DNA of 64,000 nucleotides, taken from assembly GCA_964433755.1 (NCBI GenBank), contig CAYSSR010000004.1, positions 1-64,000 on the forward strand, in the 5' to 3' direction. The notes beneath the pieces were generated by a model, which was given only the letters and a program-made list of their open reading frames with translations, searched no databases and had not been told where the DNA came from. This DNA comes from JAUVXJ01 sp964433755. Its GTDB lineage: Bacteria; Chloroflexota; Anaerolineae; UBA7937; B3-Chlor. Of the stretch, positions 33,095 to 41,597 are shown piece by piece; position 1 is the first letter of the stretch, and each line of letters starts with the position of its first letter. The position numbers and the translations under genes were made by a program.

Positions 33095-34348
33095 TCAAGC
33101 CAAGAAACGACGAATGGTCTTGAGCAGTTGGTCCGGACCGACGGGTTTGCTGAGCCATGCGTCGATCGGCAGGTGTCGATCGTCGGGGAGCAAGCCAGCG
33201 TACTCGCTGCTGTCGATGCTGGAGATCATGACCACAGGTATGCCCTTGAGGTTCGGATCCGACGCCATCTCACGGGACAGAGCTACACCTTCCAGCGGCT
33301 CGGCCATCATCACGTCGAGCAGAACCAGGTCCGGTCGCGCCTGTCGCATGGCTTCGAGGGCTTGCGGCCCGCTGGAAGCGACCGTGACCTTGTAGCCCTC
33401 TTTGCTGAGGACGCGGTTAGTGATTTTCACGAAGTCGGGGTCGTCGTCTACCAACAGAACCTTGGCAGCAGTGCCAGGCTCCACGGTGATGCTCTTCTCG
33501 GGCCTCAGATAGATGAACCAGTAGGTGAGGCCCACGAAGCCGGCGCCGCCGATGATATTGCCGATGGTCACCGGCAGCAGGTTCTTGACGAAGAACGCTG
33601 CCCAGGTCAGGTTTGAGTAGTCGGCCGCCGTCTTCCCGATGGCGTCCCAGAACTCAGGGCCAGCGAAGCTCTTGATGAATAGGCCAATAGGGATGAAGTA
33701 CATGTTGGCCACGCTGTGCTCGAAGCCGGATGCCACAAAGGCTGTGATAGGGAAGATGATAGCCAGGATCTTGTCAGTGGTGGTCCTGGCCGACGTGCAG
33801 AGCCAGACGGCGAGGCAGACCAGGGCGTTGCACATCACGCCTAGGGCGATAGCCTGGACGAACTCTAGACTACACTTGGCGTCGGCGATGCCCAGAGCGG
33901 TAGCTCCGATGCCGCCTCCTGACAATGTGTACTGCTTGGTCAAGAGCATCACTCCGGCCGTGAGGATCGAGCCGACGAAGTTGCCCGCGTACACGATCAC
34001 CCAGTTCCGGAGAAGGCCGGAGAGGCCGACTTTGCCACTGGCGAAGGCCATGATGATAAGGTTGTTGCCGGTGAACAACTCTGCGCCAGCCACCACAACG
34101 GCGATCAGCCCCAGGCAGAAGACGAACCCGCTGAGCAGCTTGATGATGCCGAAGCCGACGCCAGCGGATGCCAGTCCTGTAGAGACGACGGTAGCGAAGA
34201 TGGCCCCCGTACCGATGAAGGCCCCAGCCAGCATAGCCAGGGCGAAGACGGTTAGCGCGCCGAGCCCGGCCTTGGTGACCCCAACCTCTTCCATGCGGCT
34301 GGCCATTTTGGCCGGAGGGAACGCATCGATCAGAATCTCGTTGTTCAT
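33095..34348 (-). CDS. Formate/nitrite transporter (FNT) fused to a C-terminal receiver domain
   Basis: A 417-aa protein. Residues about 1-285 are a six-helix FNT/FocA channel: GTGAIFATVVSTGL, AGAELFTGNN, a central NWVIVYAGNFVGS and ASGFEHSVANMYFIP with the conserved gating His. After a short linker (YLRPEKSITVEPGT), residues 294-417 are a complete CheY-like receiver: VLLVDDDPDF, phospho-acceptor Asp345 in LVLLDVMM and Lys401 in WLSKPV. FNT channels normally end shortly after the sixth helix; a receiver fusion would let a histidine kinase gate the pore. The frame is continuous with no sign of an assembly join. The receiver closely resembles that of the 41013 protein. Two histidine kinases are encoded at 35851-39067. 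ATG 34348 has only a distant SD. Confidence 0.9.
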   Translation of the reverse strand: MNNEILIDAFPPAKMASRMEEVGVTKAGLGALTVFALAMLAGAFIGTGAIFATVVSTGLASAGVGFGIIKLLSGFVFCLGLIAVVVAGAELFTGNNLIIMAFASGKVGLSGLLRNWVIVYAGNFVGSILTAGVMLLTKQYTLSGGGIGATALGIADAKCSLEFVQAIALGVMCNALVCLAVWLCTSARTTTDKILAIIFPITAFVASGFEHSVANMYFIPIGLFIKSFAGPEFWDAIGKTAADYSNLTWAAFFVKNLLPVTIGNIIGGAGFVGLTYWFIYLRPEKSITVEPGTAAKVLLVDDDPDFVKITNRVLSKEGYKVTVASSGPQALEAMRQARPDLVLLDVMMAEPLEGVALSREMASDPNLKGIPVVMISSIDSSEYAGLLPDDRHLPIDAWLSKPVGPDQLLKTIRRFLA

Positions 34349-34789
34349 TCTTACTTGGTCGCTTGCCTCCTTACCGATTGATGCACGCCCGGTGGCCTAG
34401 CACACTCTGACACCCCAGCTCAATGTCCGCGCTGGGAGGTCTCAAGGGCGTGGGCGCGGCGTGTGAACAAATCACTGAGTCGTGCCTCACCACTACTTCA
34501 TCCCGGCATATTGTACACGCGCAAGATCAAAAGCAGGTCCTGGCTGGGTCCTAATTAGGTCGTAACTGCGACGTAGTTCCACGCTGTCGCCTTGGAGACC
34601 GTCTGTCGTTCTCGTCTGCGGGCGATTCAAGTTGTCAGCCTCAGGGCGAGCCCAACAAAGGCTTCCGCCGCGCAGACCCAATCTTGGGTAGAGGGGCTCG
34701 ATCACGAAATCTCGGACTGAACCGTCGAGAAGACCCAGCCTTCCGAGGGATGGGCAGGGTTGTCAACAGCCAGTTCCAGAGTCGTGGCG
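34349..34789. other. Intergenic region upstream of the FNT-receiver gene
   Basis: No convincing gene is seen. It contains two perfect inverted repeats: CCTAATTAGG at 34550-34559 and ACCCAA-TC-TTGGGT at 34676-34689. On the minus strand TACAAT (34515-34510) is a possible -10 for the FNT gene but lacks a good -35. No confident promoter can be named. Confidence 0.5.
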
Positions 34790-35356
34790 TTATTCGACCT
34801 CCCATATCGGCAGCACAGTCCTGCCGTTTGCCTCGTTCAACACCTCCGCCAGGCCCAGGTAGACGGCACTCAGTCCGCAGATAATGCCTTCGTAACCAAC
34901 CACGGTCGTGATCAGCGCGTTGCCTGTCAACTCCCTTGCCGTCAAGAGGAAGAAGAGGATGGCGAGGCTCATGAAGACTGTCTGTAATATGCGGTTGGTC
35001 TTCAGAGTCCCGAAGAACATGACCAGTGTGAATAGGCCCCAGATGAAGAAGTACGCCGCCAGCGCTGTGGTGTTCGGTGCCTCAACGCCCAGGCTACCCT
35101 TGGGGAGCAAAAGCAGGACGACCAGAGACCACCAGAACAGGCCATAAGATGTGAAAGCAACGGTGCCGAACGTGTTGCCCTTCTTGAACTCCATCGATCC
35201 AACGATGATCTGCGCAATGCCTCCATAGGCGAACCCCATGGCCAGAATCATGCTGCCGAGGGGATAGAGTCCGGCATTGTGCAGGTTCAGTAGTACCGTT
35301 GTCATTCCGAATGCCAGCAGCCCCAATGGTGCTGGGTTGGCTAGTTTGTCACTCAT
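34790..35356 (-). CDS. Acetate/succinate transporter of the GPR1/FUN34/YaaH (SatP) family
   Basis: A 188-aa six-helix protein with the family start NPAPLGLLAFGMTTVLLNLHNAG, the GGIAQIIVGSMEFKKGNTFG motif (standing for NPAPLGL and GxxQxxxG motifs of AceTr proteins) and TAFTSYGLFWWS-like VAFTSYGLFWWS. SatP carries acetate and succinate with protons. ATG 35356 gives the typical N terminus; in-frame ATG 35389 is possible. It lies downstream of an unusual conserved promoter box (35524-35568) and transcribes toward the FNT-receiver gene. Context suggests joint handling of formate and acetate, products of fermentation. Confidence 0.92.
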   Translation of the reverse strand: MSDKLANPAPLGLLAFGMTTVLLNLHNAGLYPLGSMILAMGFAYGGIAQIIVGSMEFKKGNTFGTVAFTSYGLFWWSLVVLLLLPKGSLGVEAPNTTALAAYFFIWGLFTLVMFFGTLKTNRILQTVFMSLAILFFLLTARELTGNALITTVVGYEGIICGLSAVYLGLAEVLNEANGRTVLPIWEVE

Positions 35357-35523
35357 GTTACCCCAGTCTTCTCCTTCTACTAGTCTCATCTCGATTGCTG
35401 CGGGGACCTCTCGGGTGGTCACTGCCTCCCGTGGGCCCTTCTCACACCCGCCAGCCGGCACGCGGCCTCAGTGGGGGCACAGCGTGGCCCGAGTCGGTTC
35501 CGGCCACGGCGGGGACCGGGTGT

Positions 35524-35568
35524 AGTTTACCACACCGCGGATGGTCCTTGAAGAGGCAAAGTGCTTGT
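35524..35568 (-). promoter_or_regulatory. Promoter of the acetate-transporter gene with conserved upstream box
   Basis: On the minus strand the -35 TTCAAG (35552-35547) and -10 TAAACT (35529-35524) are 17 bases apart. The 22 bases covering and preceding the -35 (35547-35568) match those at 42055-42076 in 19 of 22 positions, at the same offset from an equivalent -10. Ungapped similarity continues upstream in islands AAAGGCG and TGGGTGTTT (plus-strand reading). The leader would be about 160 bases. Confidence 0.65.
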
Positions 35569-35642
35569 TCTGGACTTGGGATAAAGGCGTATCACTCCTA
35601 TGGCAGCTTGGGTGTTTCGGCGGTGATGTGCCGTCGCACGAC

Positions 35643-35658
35643 TAGGCAATTGTGCCTA
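35643..35658. promoter_or_regulatory. Inverted repeat TAGGCA-N4-TGCCTA, candidate operator
   Basis: A perfect 6-bp inverted repeat (TAGGCA 35643-35648, TGCCTA 35653-35658) between the divergent acetate-transporter and kinase genes. A near-identical copy (TAAGCA-N4-TGCCTA) is at 42175-42190 upstream of the small-membrane-protein operon. Confidence 0.55.
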
Positions 35659-35850
35659 CTGCGAACGAGCGCATCGGCCCGCCGTCTCACTTCCGATGGG
35701 CGGCACGGTGGTGAGCTGCCGTGAATCGGGATACAATGGTCCCGGAACGGGAGCAGGACAGCACATGCCGTCTGTGACCAGTCAGTGGCGGCACTGATGT
35801 CTACGACAGGTGATCACTAGGGTACCGCCCTAACGGATGCGGAGTGCACG

Positions 35851-37845
35851 ATGAGAAGGCAGATCAACCGCCTGCTCGGCTTTCGTCTTCAGACTACGCT
35901 GGTCATTCTCTTCTCCTTGATCGCCCTCCTCACGGTTGGCGCCACGGCATTGGTGACTTCGAAGCTGATCGGTGACTACCTCTCTGGTGCCCAAGACAGG
36001 CGTGTCAGTAGAGATATGCAACTGGCCGAGGCTTTCTATGAGATCAAACTGGACAAGATCAGCAGCACGGCTCGTAGATTGGCTTCGGGCGTTTCGGTGG
36101 TGGGTACGCTGCCACTGGTCAGCCAGGGCGACGCCGACGCTGTCGGTGTGCTGGAGGAGTCCCTGGGAAATGAGATCAGATCTCAGAGTCTCACCGCCAG
36201 CCATTTCATTCTGGTGCTGGATGCAGACGGGGATTCTGTTCTCGGTAGGACAGTGCGCTCCCAGGGAGAGGTAACGTCCGCGATTCCCGGCAACTGGTCA
36301 GGCTTGCCCATCGTGTCTGCAGCGATGACCACGGGCGTGGAGATCGCTGCCACAGAGGTAGTCCCGGCTGAGTTGCTGGCTCTCGTTGGCCTCCGCGAGC
36401 AGGCCAGAATAACCATGGTGGACACCCCGAAGGCTGCGCCAGAACCCTTCGACCCTCGGGAGGGCACGGCGGGCCTCACTCTGACAGCCGTTGCCCCAGT
36501 CTTGGATGAAGATGGCGTCGTGATCGGCGCCGTGGTGGTGGGACATCTCTTCAACAACGATTTCACGATCGTAGACCGCATCAAAGAGGTGGCGGGCGTC
36601 GACACGGTGACCATCTTCTTCGGCGACTTGAGGGTGTCCACGAACGTCCTGGACTTGCGGGGTCGACGAGCTGTCGGCACACGCGTCTCTCAAGAGGTGC
36701 GCGACGTGGTCCTTATCGAGGGCGTTGGCTTCACGGGGCCGGCCTACGTGGTGAACGAGAACTTCATCACTCGCTATGAGCCTTTGCGCGATCACGAGGA
36801 CCAGATAGTGGGCATACTGTACGTCGGCGCCCGGCAGGCGTCTTTCGAGGAGTTGGTGTACGAATTCGATGTGCGCATCCTCATGATCGCGTTGGGGTCT
36901 ATCCTCCTGGCCGTGATGATCGCCGTACCGATCTCCCGCTCCATCACCAGGCCCGTAGAGGACCTGGCGGAAGCCAACGAAAGGGTAGCCCGTGGAGATC
37001 GCACAGTATCTGTGCCTGTGGCGGGAACCGGCGAACTAGCCATCCTGGCGCGTTCCTTCAATAGCATGGTGGAGACGTTGCGGACCACGGAGCAGCAGTT
37101 GATACAATCGGAGAAGCTGGCCTCCGTCGGGCAGCTAGCCGCAGGTGTGGCTCACGAGATCAACAACCCGCTGGGCACCATCCTCCTCTTCTCTGACATC
37201 ATGCGGAAGGAGCTGCCCGAGGATGATCCGCGGCGAGACGACGTGAAGATGATCATAGACGAGGCCACCCGATGCAAGACCATCGTCTCGGACCTGCTGA
37301 ACTTCGCGCGGCAGAATGAGGTGCTGGCCCAGAGCACCGACGTGAATGCACTCCTCTCGGAGACCGTGGAGGAACTGGGCGTCCAGCCCGTCTTCCAGGA
37401 TGTGGAGATGGTGCGGAGACTGGATCCTGATCTACCCAGCATCCAGGCTGATCCAGCGCAACTGAAGGAGGTCTTCATCAACATCATGACCAACGCTGCC
37501 GAGGCGATGGATGGGCGCGGTTCGCTGACCATCACCACTGCCCCGGCGGAGGACAGTATGGTCGCGATCGCTTTCCAGGACACCGGATGCGGCATACCGG
37601 AAGAGAACTTGAGCAAGATCTTCACGCCGTTCTTCACTACCAAGCCCATCGGCAAGGGCACGGGATTGGGCCTGGCGATTGTCTACGGCATCATCAAGAT
37701 GCATCGGGGACAGATCTACGTGCAAAGCGAGGTGGGGGTGGGCAGCACGTTCACTATCACCTTGCCGGTCAGGCTGCCTGGCATCGGGCCAGAGCCAGCC
37801 CAGACACTGGGGGCAGACGAGACCACGGAGCGGGACTGCGAGTGA
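35851..37845 (+). CDS. Membrane histidine kinase with Cache-type sensor, HAMP and NtrB-like kinase core
   Basis: A 664-aa protein: TM1 (about 13-38), a large extracytoplasmic Cache-like sensor (about 40-330, with LTLTAVAPVLDEDGVVIGAVVVGHLF and a second VVNENFITRYEPLRDHEDQIVG half, quoted in parts), TM2 (about 345-368), HAMP (about 369-420), HisKA with VAHEINNPLGT (His near 434) and HATPase with NAAEAMDGRG and GTGLGLAIVYGIIKMHRG. Cache sensors of this kind bind small organic acids, so formate, acetate or a related acid is a plausible ligand. A weak promoter may lie near 35732 (TACAAT). The next gene, 25 bases on, is a second kinase with a receiver. Confidence 0.93.
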   Translation: MRRQINRLLGFRLQTTLVILFSLIALLTVGATALVTSKLIGDYLSGAQDRRVSRDMQLAEAFYEIKLDKISSTARRLASGVSVVGTLPLVSQGDADAVGVLEESLGNEIRSQSLTASHFILVLDADGDSVLGRTVRSQGEVTSAIPGNWSGLPIVSAAMTTGVEIAATEVVPAELLALVGLREQARITMVDTPKAAPEPFDPREGTAGLTLTAVAPVLDEDGVVIGAVVVGHLFNNDFTIVDRIKEVAGVDTVTIFFGDLRVSTNVLDLRGRRAVGTRVSQEVRDVVLIEGVGFTGPAYVVNENFITRYEPLRDHEDQIVGILYVGARQASFEELVYEFDVRILMIALGSILLAVMIAVPISRSITRPVEDLAEANERVARGDRTVSVPVAGTGELAILARSFNSMVETLRTTEQQLIQSEKLASVGQLAAGVAHEINNPLGTILLFSDIMRKELPEDDPRRDDVKMIIDEATRCKTIVSDLLNFARQNEVLAQSTDVNALLSETVEELGVQPVFQDVEMVRRLDPDLPSIQADPAQLKEVFINIMTNAAEAMDGRGSLTITTAPAEDSMVAIAFQDTGCGIPEENLSKIFTPFFTTKPIGKGTGLGLAIVYGIIKMHRGQIYVQSEVGVGSTFTITLPVRLPGIGPEPAQTLGADETTERDCE

Positions 37846-37870
37846 GCGTACCGGATGGTGAGGAGGTCAT

Positions 37871-39067
37871 GTGGTGGGAGAACAGCCGAAGATCCTGGTG
37901 ATCGACGACGAGCGAGGCATACGCGAGGGTTGCCGCCGCGCCTTGACGCCCCTGGGCTACTCGGTTGAGGTAGCTGATACGGGCGCAACGGGCCTACGGG
38001 AGCTTCGCGAGGGATCCTTCGATCTGGTCTTGCTGGACTTGATGATGCCGGGAATGAGTGGGGTGGAGGCTCTGGACCGCATCCGCGAGATAGACCCAGA
38101 CGTGGTGGTCATCATCATCACTGGCTATGCTACGGTGGAGGCGGCTGTAAGGACCATCAAGAAGGGAGCCTACGATTTTATATCCAAGCCCTTCACCTCG
38201 GATGACCTGAGTCTGGTAGTGAGCCAGGGCCTGGAACACCGGCGGCTCACACTGGAGACCAAACGATTGCAGGCGATCGAGGAAGAGGCGAAGGAGCTAG
38301 CGCGGGCGAACATGGAGCTGGAGAAGCTCGACTCCATGAAGAGCCGCTTCATGCTCACCGTGGCCCACGAACTGCGCGCGCCAGTTGCCGCCATACAAGG
38401 TTACCTGGGCCTCATTCTGGACGGATACGCGGGTGACGACGAGAGGGAGATGATAGCGACCGCCCACGACAGGTGCGGCGAGCTCCTGGAGATGATACAC
38501 GATCTGCTCGTGCTGGCTCACATGAAGGAGAAAGCTACGGGGGTCAAGAAACTGAAGACTGTATCGGTGGCCGCGGCGTTGGAGGAGGTGGCTGACCTGA
38601 TGCGAGCGGAGGCACAAAGGAAGGGTGTGACGCTCACAGTGAAGATGGAGAAGCGCCCTGAGATGCTGGCCGACGAAGAGCATCTGAAGCAGCTCTGGAC
38701 CAACCTCATCTCCAACGGCATCAAGTACACGCCCAGTGGTGGGAGTGTAGTGGTGTCCCTTGATCAGAAGGATGGCCAGATAGTGGGCGTAGTCTCTGAT
38801 ACAGGGATCGGCATCGCGGCCGATGACCTTCCGCGCATCTTCGAGGAGTTCTACCGTACGCCGCAAGCGAAGCAGATGGAAGAGCACGGCACCGGCCTGG
38901 GCTTGCCGATCGTGAAAGAGATCGTGGAGACTTACGGCGGTAACATCGATGTGGAGTCGAAGCTCGACGAGGGGACGACCTTCACGGTCACCCTTCCGCT
39001 CACGAAAGAGCCGGGAGAGCAGATCCTGGAGCGAGGACGGACCGTGGGAGAGCAAGAGGAGGGGTGA
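37871..39067 (+). CDS. Soluble receiver-histidine kinase hybrid
   Basis: A 398-aa cytoplasmic protein: N-terminal receiver (about 5-125; ILVIDDERGIREG, phospho-Asp in LVLLDLMMPGMSG, FISKPFTSDDL), a coiled-coil, HisKA with TVAHELRAPVAAIQGYLGLI (His166) and HATPase with NLISNGIKYT and GTGLGLPIVKEIVETYGG. The receiver-first order implies a relay: the membrane kinase upstream could phosphorylate the receiver, which then tunes the second kinase. Neither protein has a DNA-binding output and no DNA-binding regulator adjoins them. GTG 37871 or 37874 follows AGGAGG. Confidence 0.92.
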   Translation: MVGEQPKILVIDDERGIREGCRRALTPLGYSVEVADTGATGLRELREGSFDLVLLDLMMPGMSGVEALDRIREIDPDVVVIIITGYATVEAAVRTIKKGAYDFISKPFTSDDLSLVVSQGLEHRRLTLETKRLQAIEEEAKELARANMELEKLDSMKSRFMLTVAHELRAPVAAIQGYLGLILDGYAGDDEREMIATAHDRCGELLEMIHDLLVLAHMKEKATGVKKLKTVSVAAALEEVADLMRAEAQRKGVTLTVKMEKRPEMLADEEHLKQLWTNLISNGIKYTPSGGSVVVSLDQKDGQIVGVVSDTGIGIAADDLPRIFEEFYRTPQAKQMEEHGTGLGLPIVKEIVETYGGNIDVESKLDEGTTFTVTLPLTKEPGEQILERGRTVGEQEEG

Positions 39068-39166
39068 CGATTCCAGCCTGAGCTTGTTGTTAACCCTCGT
39101 TACTGTTCACCTGCCGCAAGATAGGATCTCAGACTGGCATACAAGAGAGGTCTGCGGAGCAAGAAA

Positions 39167-39192
39167 GGGACCGGATTCGTCAATCCGGTCCC
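39167..39192 (-). terminator. Terminator for the formate-dehydrogenase subunit genes
   Basis: GGGACCGGATT (39167-39177) pairs with AATCCGGTCCC (39182-39192) around a 4-base loop. Read on the minus strand it is followed by TTTCTT, so it ends transcription of the 39235 gene. It may also slow transcripts from the kinase gene. Confidence 0.85.
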
Positions 39193-39234
39193 GATTGCGT
39201 AAGGGATGGTATGGCCAGCGAATGAAGCTGCGGC

Positions 39235-39981
39235 CTACTCGTCTTTGGCAGCCCGCTCGGACTTCTTGGCCTCGTAGATCTCTTTTGCCTTGTCTTCACC
39301 GTAATACCACAGGGCGTGGTGCTCTTGGGCATAAGCGGCCGAGGTCACGCCGAACCGCATGCTGACCAGTCCGGCCCACATCAAAGGGTGCATTACAGCC
39401 AGATAGAAGTGCACGATGAACATGCACACAGTCGCGATCATAGCCAGGTCGTGCAGGACCACCATGAGCTGGAAGAGACCGCCGGGCAAGACACCCTTGC
39501 CAAACCACATCAGCAGGCCCGTGAAGGCGAAGACCACGCTCCCGAGGATGATGACGGCAGCGTTAAGCTTCTCCCCCGTGTTGAACCTGTCTTGAGGTGC
39601 CATAGCCTCGTGTCGACCTAGCATGTAGTAGGGTATCATGCCCTTCGCCCACTCCAGGTCGTAGCGACTCACCTTGAAGACCGACTTGAGGCTCATCAGC
39701 GCTCGGCGAGGCTCAAGTATGACATATACGCAGGGCAAGACCCCGTAGGCGATGGCCATAGCGCGATGGACTACGCGGATGAGTTGGCCGCTGTCGCCTT
39801 CAGCCAAAGGGCGAAGGAAAGGGAAGAATAGGATCATCCCTGTCATCGCCAGCGAGAGGAAGGTGACGGTGTGACCCCAGTGGAATACACGCTCCATAGC
39901 TGTGTATTTCGGTATCCATCGGATCCTGATGGCTCCGGCTTCGTCTTCCTGCTCGACTCTGCGCGTCTTGTTACCGATCAT
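39235..39981 (-). CDS. Formate dehydrogenase-type cytochrome b (gamma) subunit
   Basis: A 248-aa protein with four membrane helices of the FdnI/FdoI cytochrome b561 type. Candidate haem ligands are His in VFHWGHTV, VVHRAMA, VVLHDLAM and IVHFYLAVMHP. It would pass electrons from formate oxidation to the quinone pool. The N-terminal 25 residues are charged and cytoplasmic; the last 25 are Lys/Glu-rich. ATG 39981 overlaps the stop of the Fe-S subunit gene as ATGA, a coupled pair. Confidence 0.88.
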   Translation of the reverse strand: MIGNKTRRVEQEDEAGAIRIRWIPKYTAMERVFHWGHTVTFLSLAMTGMILFFPFLRPLAEGDSGQLIRVVHRAMAIAYGVLPCVYVILEPRRALMSLKSVFKVSRYDLEWAKGMIPYYMLGRHEAMAPQDRFNTGEKLNAAVIILGSVVFAFTGLLMWFGKGVLPGGLFQLMVVLHDLAMIATVCMFIVHFYLAVMHPLMWAGLVSMRFGVTSAAYAQEHHALWYYGEDKAKEIYEAKKSERAAKDE

Positions 39982-40772
39982 TCGACTTCCTCCATCGTGA
40001 TGTTGCGCCGCGAGACGAAGTAGAAGCCCACCATGGCTAGCGCGGCCGCACCGAAAGCGAGAGTCCCCAGCGGTTGGACCAGGTCCTGCCAAAGCGAGGC
40101 CATTGCAGGGTACTGAGGATTCTCCGGGAGTCCGTAATCCAGAGGTCTCTCCTTGAGGACATACAGTCTGCCAAGCCCTCCCATCTCGTGTTCACCGTAG
40201 AGGTTGGCGTTGGGGAATCCGGTCTGCTGCAGCTTCTGTACTCGTTCCTTGCCGATCAACACCATCTCCTCACGGTCGCCGAAGTGGAACGCTCCTGAGG
40301 GACACGTCTTCACGCAAGCAGGAACCAGGTCGTTGGTGACGCGGTCCTGGCAGAAGGTGCACTTATAAGCTTTGCCCTTCCCCGACAGCAGATCGGTGTC
40401 CAGCCGCGGTATACCGAAGGGACAGAATTGGGTACAATAGCCGCAGCCATTACATAGTTCCGGCTCGACAGTGACGATGCCCAGCTCAGGGTCCTGTTTG
40501 AGAGCACCGGTAGGGCATACCTCGACGCAGGCCGGGGTCCCGCAGTGGAAGCAGCCTTGAGTCAGGAATAGCCATTGGAGGTTGCCGTTTTGACCACGTT
40601 CGATGAACCTCACCCGAGTCCAAGTGACGGGTGAGAGATCCGGCGGGTTCTCGTAGCTTCCTTGCTGGGTCGTCGCTTCCGCCGGCAAGTCGTTCCATTG
40701 TTTGCAGGCCACCTGGCAACCGCGACAGCCCATACAGATCGACTCATCGATCAACATAGCAACTCTGGACAT
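39978..40772 (-). CDS. Formate dehydrogenase-type Fe-S (beta) subunit
   Basis: A 264-aa ferredoxin-like subunit binding four [4Fe-4S] clusters: CMGCRGCQVACKQWNDLP, CFHCGTPACVEVCPTGAL, CNGCGYCTQFCPFGIPRLD and CTFCQDRV...CVKTCPSGAF. A C-terminal membrane helix (LGTLAFGAAALAMVGFYFVS) anchors it, as in FdnH. The order and spacing match formate dehydrogenase beta subunits, though related subunits occur in other molybdoenzymes. No catalytic molybdopterin (alpha) gene is present in the window on either side, which is unusual because fdh genes normally run alpha-beta-gamma. Confidence 0.9.
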   Translation of the reverse strand: MSRVAMLIDESICMGCRGCQVACKQWNDLPAEATTQQGSYENPPDLSPVTWTRVRFIERGQNGNLQWLFLTQGCFHCGTPACVEVCPTGALKQDPELGIVTVEPELCNGCGYCTQFCPFGIPRLDTDLLSGKGKAYKCTFCQDRVTNDLVPACVKTCPSGAFHFGDREEMVLIGKERVQKLQQTGFPNANLYGEHEMGGLGRLYVLKERPLDYGLPENPQYPAMASLWQDLVQPLGTLAFGAAALAMVGFYFVSRRNITMEEVE

Positions 40773-40855
40773 GTATCTCTAGCCCCTTTCAACGACCATG
40801 ATTCGTCGCTAGTCTGCAGCGTGTTTCTCCATCAAGCTTATCGATGGTAGTGACT

Positions 40856-40885
40856 ACTCTACCACCGTCTCCGCTCCATTGTCAA
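40856..40885 (-). promoter_or_regulatory. Promoter of the Fe-S/cytochrome b operon
   Basis: On the minus strand TTGACA (40885-40880) and TAGAGT (40861-40856), 18-base spacer. This shows that the beta-gamma pair is transcribed on its own, not as the tail of an alpha-subunit gene. Confidence 0.7.
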
Positions 40886-40976
40886 CAGTGCCACCAGTCT
40901 TGATCGAGTCTCGAAATTCAAACCTCGCCTGTTGCTCCACAAGCGTGTTTGTGGAAACCACATGGCTGGCGCCGTC

Positions 40977-41009
40977 GTGCCGAGGGCCTGACAATCATGG
41001 CCTCGGCAC
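40977..41009 (-). terminator. Hairpin after the membrane-receiver gene
   Basis: GTGCCGAGGGCC (40977-40988) pairs with GGCCTCGGCAC (40999-41009), one bulged G, 10-base loop, 4 bases past the stop of the receiver gene. No T-run. A second inverted repeat, CCACAA-N6-TTGTGG, lies at about 40938-40955. Confidence 0.55.
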
Positions 41010-41012
41010 CTA

Positions 41013-41552
41013 CTAGGAGACAGCGGGAACGCCGACAGGTACCCCCTCCGCCACGCCGGTCAGAGTCTTCTGCACCGTGTTCAGCAACTCTGAGGGCGTG
41101 ACTGGCTTGTTGAGCCATGCGCTCACCGCCACACGCTGGTCGCTAGGGAACAGCTCGTGACTCTTGACACCCGTCAGCGACGTGATCATGATCACGGGGA
41201 TACTCTTCAAATGAGGATCCCTTTGCATCGCATTGCTGACATCCAGACCATCGGTGATGTAGTCCATCATGATGTCCAGCAATACCAGGTCAGGCTTGAC
41301 TGAGGAGCCGCGCATCGCTTTCAGTGCCTCGGCGCCGCTCGAAGCCGTGCTAACCTCGTGTCCGTGGTTGATCAGGATCCTTTTCGTGATGTTGAGGAAG
41401 TCCGGATCGTCGTCCACGACTAGTATTCTGGCCGCTCGTTCGGCCCGTCCAGGCAAGTGAGTGCGTGTTCTGTCCAGGTACGCCCTGACCATGGCATACA
41501 TCAGCAGCCCTACCAACAGAATCAACGCAGCAGCTATCTCAATTGTCAGCAT
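41013..41552 (-). CDS. Single-helix membrane-anchored receiver protein without output domain
   Basis: A 179-aa protein: an N-terminal membrane helix (MLTIEIAAALILLVGLLMYA), a basic linker (about 23-41) and a full receiver domain (about 42-165) with ILVVDDDPDF, Asp93 in LVLLDIMM and WLNKPV. The receiver matches that of the FNT fusion along its length (shared VDDDPDF, ITxRxL, ASSGxxALxAM, SxxPV-type loops), so both probably talk to the same kinase. The N-terminal helix is related to those of the two small proteins encoded just upstream (41598 and 41840). There is no DNA-binding or enzymatic output. ATG 41552 follows GGAGGTTAGTGGA. The last 15 residues are Val/Pro-rich. Confidence 0.88.
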   Translation of the reverse strand: MLTIEIAAALILLVGLLMYAMVRAYLDRTRTHLPGRAERAARILVVDDDPDFLNITKRILINHGHEVSTASSGAEALKAMRGSSVKPDLVLLDIMMDYITDGLDVSNAMQRDPHLKSIPVIMITSLTGVKSHELFPSDQRVAVSAWLNKPVTPSELLNTVQKTLTGVAEGVPVGVPAVS

Positions 41553-41597
41553 TCCACTAACCTCCGCAGCTAGGTGATGTCTTGGCCAGCGGTCGTC

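Noticed and set aside
34493..34705. 70-codon minus-strand frame between the acetate transporter and the FNT gene
   Set aside because: No SD, no membrane or domain pattern, and it crosses an inverted repeat; treated as chance.
39061..39120. Possible further OmpR-type box around TTAACC at 39090
   Set aside because: The 11-base phase is not kept and there is no -10 at the required distance or gene on that strand.
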